Notes under the pieces: generated by a model
The model's input: the letters and a program-made list of their open reading frames with translations, nothing else
What the model was told of the DNA's origin: nothing
Database searches by the model: none
NCBI GenBank assembly: GCA_907164885.2
Contig: OU015498.1
Location: 84,870,142 to 84,934,141 of the forward strand
DNA length: 64,000 bases
Origin: Dolomedes plantarius
Lineage: Eukaryota; Arthropoda; Arachnida; Araneae; Dolomedidae
Reading direction: 5' to 3'
Shown here: one piece after another, positions 49,145 through 60,700 of the stretch
Layout: each line of letters begins with the position of its first letter
How positions within the stretch are numbered: position 1 is the stretch's first letter
Program-made: the position numbers and the translations under genes

Positions 49145-49480
49145 CAGGTAACCCTCCTATAACACGGTAGATAGGTTCCTAGAAAATGCCGTGTTGTGTG
49201 AAACCGTGTTATATGAGACCCAGTGCCAGTACAAAAAGGGGGGGGGGGGTTACGCAGTGGCTCACCCAGGATTTTTTTTTTTTTTTTTTTTGGGGGGGGG
49301 GGGGCGAGATGAACGGATAAAAATATTTATAATGCAAAATCAATATTCATAATGCAATTTCTATTTCTTTGGGGGGGGGGACAGGGCCCCTTGCCCCCCC
49401 CCCCCTGGGTGCGCTACTGGGGTTACGTTCCGAAAACTTAATAAAAACAAACTTTTTTTTCAAATTCCATGTAAGCGATT
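49145..49480. mobile_element. pogo/Tigger-like fragment interrupted by an hAT MITE
   Basis: It begins CAGGTAACCCTCCTATAAC after TA. Its sequence is the reverse complement of the right end of the 22.8-kb pogo-like element, with homology resuming after the hAT MITE (GGTTACGTTCC...AACTTA). The other terminus is absent, so the copy is truncated near 49480. Confidence 0.72.
49255..49419. mobile_element. hAT-type MITE inserted into a pogo-like element
   Basis: 165 bp with perfect 8-bp duplication GGGTTACG (49247-49254 and 49420-49427). Ends CAGTGGCTCACCCAGG and CCTGGGTGCGCTACTG, with long G and C runs inside them. The core is the reverse complement of that of the 63.35-kb copy. Confidence 0.88.
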
Positions 49481-49851
49481 AGTAAGATGCGTACCATGCA
49501 TTGCATTTTTGGGGGAATCTCCTTTTATTTATTTATTTTTAAATGGCATATGCAATTCAGACTGCCCAAAATTCCATAATTGTTTCTTCCAAATGTGGCT
49601 TTCTGATAGGTTATACAATTATTTTGTTTCTATTTGTTTTGTTTTAAGCTTAAGTGATGCTCACTTGCCCCCACACTTGGGGCAAGTGATAATGCGGGTC
49701 CCAATAAATCAAAGTTGCTTATAGCAAAATAAGCAGGGCAAGTGAAGGAATAGATATTTCATACTGAACAAAAGGCTATTTATTTATTTATTTTACATTC
49801 TTTCACTGTGAAGGTTCAAGTTAGCCGTGTCAACAACGTCCAAATATTAAC

Positions 49852-50461
49852 CAAAAAAATTTTTATTTTTTTATTGCAAAAGCACTTGATTGTACATCAT
49901 TGGCTCCCATGCATCAAAGATGCATGAGATTTGAGCATTTAAACAAAAATAGAACAGCTGAACAATGCAAAAACAATAACTTAGAGAAGAACAAAAATTG
50001 CATCAAAACGGCAAATATGAAATACATAAACATGAAAAAAAATCAGTCGCTGGATGTCAATTGCATCAACTCCCTAGCCCACCAATATCGACTGTATAAG
50101 TTTTCTTCGTTCAATGAAGAACAACTTAGTAAATGATCTTTGTCCATCTCAAAGTTCTGGTTGCACAAAGGACTGCTATATATACCAATACTGTATAGAT
50201 GTTTAGCAAGGCAGTCATGTCCAGTCTCCAGGCGAAAGGCCGCTACTGCAATAGATCTTGGGGAGTCTGGGATTTTATTGATTGAGTCCCTCCATCTCTT
50301 ATTCTTGATTTCTTCTAATAAACTGATATCATAGTTTTTCCTCACCACATTTTTTATAATTCCTTTAATTGATGAAAGTGGTGCTTTGCTATTACCCGAC
50401 TGCAAAATCTCTGTTCCCTTTTTAGCCAATGTATCAGCCCATTCGTTACCAATATATTAAC
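49852..50461 (-). mobile_element. Non-LTR retrotransposon 3' end (RNase H and tail domain)
   Basis: The - strand frame enters at IGNEWADTLAKKGTEILQ, the end of an RNase H domain (GNExAD). It continues with IPDSPRSIAVAAFRLETGHD and a Cys/His-bearing stretch to LMQLTSSD. ATATTAAC occurs at both ends (49844-49851 and 50454-50461) and may be the target duplication. 5' truncated; stop at 50043. Confidence 0.72.
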
Positions 50462-51004
50462 AAAATAAGTATATTTGTATTATTTGTTTTAGAGTAACAA
50501 ATGTATGTTAAAAGTTCAAAGTAAGTTTTTTCTATCCTTTGCCTGGCCCTACTAAATATTATAGGACCAAAAAGACATGGAAAAAATTAGTTCATCATGC
50601 CTTCCAGGCCTTAGCTCTTCTAGGAGCACTAATAAGTCATCATCTGGTACAAAAGGCAACTTAGAAATAGTGATAATATAATTAGAAATTCAATATAATC
50701 ACACATAGTTTGTAATGGCCATTCCACTCACATTCTCTAAAAGTTAGTCTAAACAAGTTAGTTTATTACAATTCACTTCTTTGAACCTACAACAAAAATC
50801 TAGTTTTGTTGTATAATTTACTATTTTTGAATGTTGAGGAATTAAAAACAATCGTCAGCTGTTTGACTCCCAAGCCTAAAAAGCTGTTACTTTTGCGTTA
50901 TTACGCTGGAACTGCATGTTGATATTGTGCACAGGGTTGTTTGATTTATATTAGTGATGAATAGTCGGGGAAAAAATCATGTACACTTATTTATTCAATT
51001 TATT

Positions 51005-51438
51005 TAATTTATTTTGATCTGGTATCTACATCATCAAATCGTAGGGCTCTTAAAAGAATTGCACAATGTTTCTCAGACATAATTGCTCGAAAAATTAGCC
51101 TGCCAGTGATGGAGGTAGAGAAGAGTGATGTCAAGGCTTCACAGGATACTTTAAAAATTGCACAGAACACTGAAATCCCTAGCAGGACCATCTCTATCAG
51201 GACTGGTAGGCCTGTTATTGCTCAGTGGCAATAACAGGCCTACAGGTCATTTTGACCGCCATACTTTTACAAAATTGCAAATTACTGGCAAATGGCGAGC
51301 ATTTGTGAAACCCTGATGTGCTCTCCATGATGTCCAGGAACTGACTGAGGATGTCAAATCCAGCCAAGTGTTCACGCCTCTCCCCACTCCTTAGTTCCAC
51401 CGATGCCGGTCATAATGACCAGTGGGCCGGTTTGAGGG
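51005..51438 (-). pseudogene. piggyBac-like element fragment
   Basis: The right boundary is TTAA (51439-51442) followed, on the - strand, by CCCTCAAACCGGCCCACTGG and GGTCATTATGACCGG palindromes. A frame between 51191 and 51009 reads ITGRLIFRAIMSEKHCAILL then RALRFDDVDTRSK, typical of the N-terminal part of piggyBac transposases. The rest of the transposase and the other terminus are absent. Confidence 0.72.
51206..51243. repeat. Perfect 16-bp hairpin in the piggyBac-like fragment
   Basis: The arms GTAGGCCTGTTATTGC (51206-51221) and GCAATAACAGGCCTAC (51228-51243) are exact inverted repeats around a six-base TCAGTG loop. Confidence 0.9.
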
Positions 51439-51612
51439 TTAAGGCTTACTAATTTTGTGGTTATTTTTTGTTTAAATTGCTGTATGTTCTAAATGAAAAA
51501 TTTAAATATTTTTAATTTCCTTATTTAATTTTACTAAATTGGATTATCTTGCTAATATATTTTTCTTAATTGTCTGAATTTATATTTTTTCATATTTTAG
51601 AACTATTGAAAT

Positions 51613-51707
51613 ATGGCAGCATTTTTGCCAGATACTGATAGTGAAGATGAATTGCCTCCTGCATGGGAAGAACGGGCTACTTTAGATGGAAAAGTTTATT
51701 ATGCAAA
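51613..51707 (+). CDS. WWOX: WWOX exon 1 (start codon, first half of WW1)
   Basis: ATG sits in GAAATATGG. The peptide begins [20 protein letters not shown], matching the conserved [15 protein letters not shown] start. Donor GTTAGT. The CATATTTTAG ending at 51600, just before the ATG, looks like an acceptor, so a 5' UTR intron is likely. Confidence 0.94.
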
Positions 51708-54700
51708 GTTAGTTTTCCAAAATGCATTTTCAAATAAGATTTTAAAAATAATATCATGTATGAATCATTTTTTTATTGTGCAAAATGATATTTATGCTTC
51801 AGTTTCGTAATTGTAAAACATAAAGTATCTGTAATAAAATTTTTTTATCTTTGTATATTCAACTTCTGTAACAATGAACTTATTGATATTTGATTTTTAG
51901 AGTTATACTATATACATATATATATGATTAATAAGTGACATTTTATGGAAATGTCATTTTTTCCATTAATGATAATGTAAGTATTGCGAAAAACTGCTCA
52001 TAGTTGCTTTTTTAATGTGATTAAAGCTGAGTTTCTTATTGTCATATCTTTGTTTTGAGAGTAAGTGATCTCTTATACAGAATATGTTTTTATGATTGTT
52101 CTGATAATATGCATTTTTATTATAAAGCAAATATATATGAATCATATTACGTGAATAATTTTTCCATATCAATTATTATAAACATGTGTGATCTCATTTT
52201 TGGAATAATTCTGGATGTCCATTTTAGAATTTCTTTATTAGCTATTAACATTTGATTAGGTGTATGGAAGCTGTTAAAAATGTATGTTGCTTATAAAAAT
52301 TGGTTAATATTATATTTATTTATATAAAGGTTCATGTTACCTATATAAGAAGTATACAGTTGAATAGACGTTATGTATCTTATCAAAACTTAATTTATTT
52401 TTTATTGACAAAATTTTTCTCTTTCTGATATCAGATTCATTAGACAATAATTTAGGTTCATCATGAGTTTTTTCTTATGTATTATGAAAAGAATCACAAG
52501 AATTATGTGAATTAAAATTTGAATATGAGCATAAAATCTTAAAGAATATGAGACCATGCTTATTAAATGCTGAAGTATAGAATTTATACTTAAATATTGG
52601 TTTTTTGATTCCCTCTTTTTTTTCTTTGATGAAAAAATTTCTTTTACTTTATTTAAGTAGAAATTCTCAAAGCTTTTTTTTGCCTTGTTAAATTGTTTCC
52701 TTTTAATAAAGACAATATTGAACTTTCATTTACAGAGAATTAAAAATATTTTTTTCAAATTTCATGGCCTGCATTTTCTAACAAATGTAAAATTGCCTAA
52801 GTTACATAGATAGCGTTGTAATTAATGAGAGTAAAAAATTTTTAGAAATCTAAATTTTTGTTTAACTTTTCTATGATATATCGCTCACTCCTTTTAACAA
52901 CGTCATATCTAAAAAATCAGTGATTTTTAGTTATGCCTGTTTTCAGAATGCCCTAAAAGAGTAGTATATCCCTGCAAGATCGTCATATTTCACGACTTAA
53001 TATTTAGCCACCAGAGAGCGGAATTAATATTGATTTTCAATACATTTGATTCTACTTTTAAACTTTAAAATCACTCTACTGAAGAATCACATTTTTCGAG
53101 ATATGACGTTGTTGAAAGGAGTGAACAATATGTCACCAGCTTATTGATTGTGAGTGCATTTGCACAGATTATTTATATACAGCTTTGTATCTCAGGAAAT
53201 TATATGGTTACTGAATAAATTGATGAAATAATGATAAGAATAAATCATATTTCAAAATGTAGTTAAAATGCAACATTTTTCATTGAATTCTTAAAATTTA
53301 TTATTTATCATCAAGTAATCAGTGCATCTTAATAAAACTGACTCATTCATAAAATGGATTTTTTTCTGTTTAAATTTTTTTTTTCTTCCTTCTAAATCTC
53401 CGTTTCTTACCTGTGTAATATATGAGACAGTGATCTCAACCAATATATCTACCCATGAGGTTATGAGATTTAAGAAAAGAGGATTGGGGATTTTGTGTGA
53501 ATTGAGTCTCATAGAGAATAATTTTAATTTTATATGCTAAGCACATTGTGCCCTGGTTGTACTATCAAATATTAAAAAACAAACTAAGCTAAATTTAATT
53601 ATTTTCTATTTTCTTTCCTTTTTTATCTAGTTGGCTTATTTCTAATTTTCCTCTGCTTTTGTATCAAACTGTTTTCAAAAGTTGTTTTTAAAATTTCTTA
53701 TGCCAAATTTAAAGACAACTGAGCCGAAAAACACAGAAAAAAGTTACTGAGACATGACACAGCAACAAAAGTTGGCTACAGTTTATGAACTCAGTAAGTC
53801 TCTTTCTTCCCTATAACAATCGGAAAGGGAAATCTTTTGAAGAGCAGGACAGCGAAGCAGGTGAGAGCCTGCAGAAAGGGTCACTGATGATTTTGAGGCA
53901 ATACAGATATATTGATAAACAATCATGGCTTGTCGCCAGGCGAATTTCAACAACAGCTGTATGTCTTGGCCTCTTAGGGATGTCTTTCATTCTAATCCAC
54001 CAGGGCTTTTGATAGTTGTTTTCAAAGATCTGTTGTTGAGTGGCTTCATTGACTAACATACAGATAAGGCATTTGACAGTACTAAAGGGGACAATAGTGT
54101 TGGAAATCTGCAAAGTGGATGCACCTCTCTTGGCCAGGAGATCAGCAGTCTTGTTGCCAGAGACTCCACAGTGGCTTCTTACGCTCAAGGATGTAAGCAG
54201 AGTGAGGTGTATTATAAGAATCAATTGTAATTATAGCAGCTCTAGAATCACAAAAGGTAACAACTTTGGAGAAACGGTCTAGATGGCATTGCAGTTGCAT
54301 AAGTGCTACATTATTACAAAGGCCTCTCTGTCGAATGCAGTCTACCCTTTCCAACCAGAGTGGAAAAGGAGAAAAGCTTGCAGTAAATGCTTACTCCTGC
54401 ATTGACAGTTTTCCATCCAAGAGCCATCTGTATAAACAGGCATCCAATCCAGCTCAGGATACAGCACATTGATAGTCTCATAGATCAAAAGACTTCAAAA
54501 CAACAACGTCAGAGACCTTTTTATAGACATTTGGACTAAGACCATTGCAAACCTGAAAATCTTTCTTCTCAATGGGATTTTGAGGCGTAATGAGTGGTTC
54601 TGGTTCATAATTTAAATCAAGATGGATCTTAGTTTCTAGAACTCCCTGTACAAAACCATGTTGTATCTTTGAGCACCTATCAGGTCCCAAGGAAAGATTG

Positions 54701-57700
54701 CTCCAAGGGAAAAGACAATCAGGCATCTGTTTTCAAAAGTTTTTGATTTTATTTTAGTTTTTACTTTAAACTTCAATTATTTACCCTTAAATAGGTAATA
54801 ATACTTTGCATGTCACCCTTCAAAAAATCTTGTGGCTACTGGACTGGAAATCTAGGAATTTTCATGAAAATTAATTCATGTACTAAAGATCAGGCAGCTT
54901 AATTATTTGTGTTTTCAAAAGCTTTTGTAGAGTTGTAACTTTTTAGGAACGTCTAATGTTCATCAATGAACTATGAAAATGGAATAGAACAAATAGCAAG
55001 TACAGTTATTCTGATCAACTGTTGTGTTATTTTCTGGTCTATTTAAATGCTGAATGTCTGAATTCTTTCCAGTTTTCAAGGAAAAATTCAGCAGTGCAGT
55101 ATGAAATGATCTGCCTAATCTCTACAATTTTCTTACTTTCATTAATTAGGGTATTTTCTCCTGAGTTTCCATACTCCGTTCTCTAAACAGTCATTTACCT
55201 GCAAGAAAAGTTTACCCCTGAACTTATAAAAAGCCCCATAAATTATAAAATGCAGAGTGCATTTTCAAGACAATATTTTTTTATACCCCTCTCAGTTATG
55301 GAAACAGAAATATGATTATTGAGATTAAACAGTCTTTCTGCCTCTCCAAAAAGTTAGATTCTTAAAACTCCAACTTATCAGTGCATAGCAGATTATTGAA
55401 TGTTGATTTTTACTGAAAAAGAAGTGAAATATTTGATATTTATTTAAGATTATATTTTTATGAGAAAAAGTAACACAAGGATTTTTTTCTTTTCTTATAA
55501 AGTTAAATGAAATATGTTTTAATATTGTTCATTTCTGTTTCTTATCTTACATTTGTACTATATTTCTATTTTTCTGTAGTCATGTTACAAAAAGTACACA
55601 ATGGTCTCATCCCCGAACTGGAAAAAAAAAGAGAGTTGCTGGAGGTATAAAATTTAATGTTTGAACATATCATCTCTAATTTATTATACAAAAGTTGAAA
55701 TTATAAATACTGTATTAACTTATTAATTTTTCCTACATGAAATGTAATATCAGAACTCCCACATGGCTGGGAAAAGAAAGTTGCAGAAGATGGAGTTATT
55801 TTTTATGTGGAGTAAGTAGTTATGGTCTTTTAATTTATGCATATCTATTTACAAAAAATTGTAAAGAATGCTTGAAAGCTTTAATAATAGATTTTTAAAA
55901 ACCTCCCCCCCCCCCTTTTCTCCTGCTCAAAAATGTTTATTTTAAATTAATGCCATTAATAAGCTCTAAGAAATGTTTTCACAGCAGTAAAATTTAAGCC
56001 TGTGGTAATCAATTGATATGCGGGATACCTATTTATATACTGGACATTGCTCTTAATCATTCATAGTTTTACAGTTAATAATTTTAGTGTCATTTTATCA
56101 GATAAATAATCAAGTTAAAATGTTATGAAACTGATTAAATTTTTGCTCATATATTTTTATCTATAAGTGGTTATATTTTCTGAAAATGAATGATTAAATA
56201 GTTGTTTATAACTCAAAATTGTTGCACTGTTATTGAAATGTGGTTCTTGTCTTCAAGTTACATTTTACATTGAAGTGCTTAAATATGATTCTTATAAATT
56301 CAGGTTTTCTACAGAACTAAAGAAGCAAAATAATAGTTTCTGTGAGATAATCATATGAAAGGAATTAATGTTTTGTTAAAAATTATTTAACCTATCTTAG
56401 GAACCTTTTGTGTAAAAAAATTGTTTTTTATCAACCATACAGGGTAAAATGCTTGAATATCCAATGATCATTATTGCTGATAAATGAGAATTTCCTGTTT
56501 GACTACTACATTTTATAGAATTCAGTCTGGTCTGAAGTATTTGAACAATACTTTTCTGACTTAATACAATAAACTATTCTTTAATTCTGTTATAATTATA
56601 TTGACAGTTATTATTGCAGATAACTATATTATGCTTTGTTGAACATGTAAGTAAATTTCATTATTTTGCTTTTAAACTGTCAGAACTGTAATTTATTTAA
56701 TCCTCCATAAGAAAATATTGATCAAAATCATATAGTTGTTTAAGAATGATAAATTATTTTAATGGAAAAAGGTATGTTTCGGTATCCATGAAAATTGTAG
56801 CTACTCTACAAATCATCATATGTGGCCACTGATTATAGAAACACAGATAGCTGAGCATCTTTGATCCACTAACATCAAAATAAATGAGATGTACTTTTAA
56901 ATGTGATTTTAAAAAAATTTAAGGGGGAAAATCATTTGCTCAGTCATACAATACAGATTATGAAATTATATCGTACGTTATTTTTTCCCCTTATGATTTG
57001 AATTAAATAAATAATAAAACTTGCTAACTTTAATTTTCAGTTTTTCATCTGTAGGAATTGTTGTTTTCCATTGTGTTAATGAGCCATAATGACATTATTT
57101 CAGACAATTTGTATTTTATTTCTAAGTTTTATGCAAGGATAATTTGTTAAATGGATAATCCAAATGCAAATAATCAGGAGTTCAGTATACATGAAAATAA
57201 CATATAACTATTTTATTCTGTAGTATAATAGTTATTAAAATTATTTTCAAAATATGCATTTTATATTTCAGTTCAGAATTAGTAATATAAAAAACTTTCT
57301 AAATTTATATATTTTTCAAAGTTTTTTCTCATTTTCTATTGTGTGTTGTTAAATTATAATGATTTTATTTTAGTCATATAAATCAGAAAACCACTTATAC
57401 AGATCCAAGACTAGCTTTTGCTGTTGAAGAGAAAGAATCTCCAACAGATATTAGACAAAGATTTGATGCTAGTACATCTGCTCTTCAAATTTTGCATGGT
57501 CGAGATTTAGGTGGAAAAGTTGCTGTTATTACTGGTGCTAACTGTGGTATTGGTAAGGAATAAATTAAATTTATAAGGCATATGAAATTCTTTGTATGGT
57601 ACTTTTAACATGATTTTATTGGTCAGTTTTTTTAACATGATATTATTGGTCATTCTTGCTTTTTCATTTGCTTAATGTGACTGCTGCTCATAAAGAAATT

Positions 57701-60700
57701 TATATGATCAGTGTGCACTTTTGCTGTAAGTAGTATTTTCAGTGCCAAATGCAAAGTTCTAATCATATTTATGAGGAAGACAATAAAAGCAGATATATTC
57801 AGTGTACAAAATATACAAAAATACATTTATAGAAAATTTCAGTTTTTAAAATATAAAAAATCATACGCAGAAAAATTAGCTGAAATGTAGCAATAAAATT
57901 TTCATTTGGAAGTCTACTGTTATGTTACTTTTGTTGAACCCTGACCTACAGTAAGTGAAAAAGAATCTCCAGATTCTAACACATTACTAAATTTTAAATA
58001 TATGTCAAGACACTCTTTTGCAAAATTTTAAAATATTAATCAGTGTCATAATTTATTTGTGTGTGCTATTTCCGAGCCCTTTTATTCTTTGGCCCTGTGT
58101 TGATTATCTTGTTATACCTATGTAGTTCTTGCACTGGTGTACATATGTGTATTAATTTGTGAGTTAGCATAGAAATATTTACATCATATTTGTATAACAG
58201 TCTTAACACTGTCTGATTTTAGGAGATATTATTATTTTAAATGTCTGCATACAAAAAATTTTATTAAAAATAGGAAATTTTTTGAGAAGTCTAATTAATG
58301 ATTATATCATAACCATGTACATTAATTAATTTTTTTATGCTTAGTCATTTGAACTAATGACAAAGGAAGAGGGGGGTGGTTTGTCTATTGCTACAATTTA
58401 TATGTTGTTAAAAACCTTTGTTATTGACAAAAAATAAAAGACAACTAAAACTGTATTTCAAAAATTCTGTGTATGTATTTTGTTCTTAACAAATTATGAA
58501 TGTACAGTTTAGACTAGAGTGACAAACTTACTTGAATATCAGTCATTAATACATGTTAATTTTTCTTGACATTTTTTTACCTTTTCTGTAGTACAAGATT
58601 TTAATAGAATTTCAATTTCCAAGTAAATTATTTTCTTAGCTAAAGCCTTAAAAAAAATTTTTTTTTAATTTAAATTGCTAGTGTTTTTTGGATATTTCTA
58701 GATCCTTAATTTTACTAGTTTACATACCTCATTTAGAAGTTAACTATTCTATTAAAATGAATTTCGGTTCTTAATTGTGTTTACATTGCTATACAGTTTA
58801 AAAACAGTCAAAATAAGTTTAAAAAATAATGAAAATTGTGAATATACTTACAGATGTAGTATGTAACTGTAATGGTGGATAAAAATGGAATAAAAGATCT
58901 TAAAGTTTGTATCTCTTATAGCTGAAAACTATAGTGAATTTCCATAATGAGTAACCATTTTATATAATAAGCTTAAAAATTCATAGTTAAAAAATGAATT
59001 TGATGTTCGTTTATCCATTTTTCAACTGATAACAATCTCAAGAAATGTGGGACAAAACTTTAGGAGTGACATCAGTAACTGCTAAATAATACTGATTTTT
59101 TTTACTGTGTAAATCGGAAAGAAACTATAGTGAGTATTTTCAAGTGTGTATAATTTTACCCTGTGTGGTATGTTCATCAACAGTTTTTGCTTTTTAATGA
59201 AAATTAGATAATTTATATTTCATGAGAATTATAAATTGCAATTATCATATTCTGGTCAGTTGATGCTCTTGTCTCTGCATAATGCACACAGATTCAATCA
59301 GGAAACTCAAAGAGATTTAAATGTAAATATTCTTATTGTAGAAAGCTAGGTTTTTAACATGCAATATGCCAAATTGGAGGCATTTCCCTCTAGGGAAGGG
59401 AAATTAATAGTATTTTTGTATTATGTGGTAGGAACTCTTAGCACTTGCTCTAAGCATTTGAGAGTTTGCATTTGAGAGTTTAATCATAAAAAATAATCTG
59501 AGCTATTTTAGTTTTCATTGTTTTGTCTCAATAACCACTCAGCTATTTGTCAAATTTATAATGGGTGGTTAGTAAGTTTAATACTTGTTTCAAGAAAGCA
59601 AATATAGTGTAAATAGTAAAATTTATTTTGGACTTCAGCCTATTTAAATTTTATATTAATGCTTATTATCAAACCACTTAACCTATACATTATAAAATGG
59701 GGCTAAAAACTGAAAAATAGGTTTTTTTATTCTCTTTGTGGATTTTCGTTGTTCACTGAGGCTAATTCATGCAATACTTAATTAACTAAGATATAGACTT
59801 ATATATCATAGTTACTGTAAGAGAAGCAAGGTGATAGTTTGAGGTTTTATGTAATGAAATATTCATCAGTTGTGCTGATTTTGAAGAATGTTGTCAGTTA
59901 TGTTATTATTGAACGTCTTTTTTTATTATTATTAAATAGTTGTTATATATAAGCTATAGTTGAAGTTAAACCTACCAATTAAAAATCAGCAGCATTTATA
60001 TGGCTTTCAGAGAAAAAATTTGGTAGTCAACTATCTAATTTTATCATTTAGTCTCTATAATTTTTTTAGTTATTTAGGTTTCTCTCTCTCTTTAAATATG
60101 TATGCATATACTGTAATGAAATAATGTAATAAAGTAAACATTTTGGTAAATTGATATTGTTCTGTAATTTTATGATGAGTATCTTATCTTTATACAATAA
60201 TTTATTTGTTGATCTTAATTTATATCATAATTTTTCTAATGTTTAGTTATTTAATTTGTAACCTTGGTCTAGCTTCTGCAAAATTTGAAGTTATACATAA
60301 GTTGTTTGAAGTAATAGGTATATTTATCATTTTTATTATGTAGAGTAATTTTTTAATATAATGCATTGCTATTCATTTTTTTAGGATATGAAACAGCTAG
60401 GGCTCTTGCATACCATGGATGTGAAGTAATTTTTGCATGTAGAAATAGGGAAAAAGCTAGAGAATCAATAAAAAACATCTGCAAAGAAAGAGTATGTTCT
60501 CACATTTTACATTTTTGTAAAGTTTCATATTTTCAAATATTGTCAGTTTTAATTCCTATCCATGTACATTATTTATTGGGTTTTTTAAGGGAAAATAAAT
60601 AATTTAAAAATTGAAACTTACTTTCATTCTTTTGCATCTTATTAGAATGATGATGAGGAAGCTTTAAAGAAAGGCTGGAAACATTAGCTTCAGTTATATA

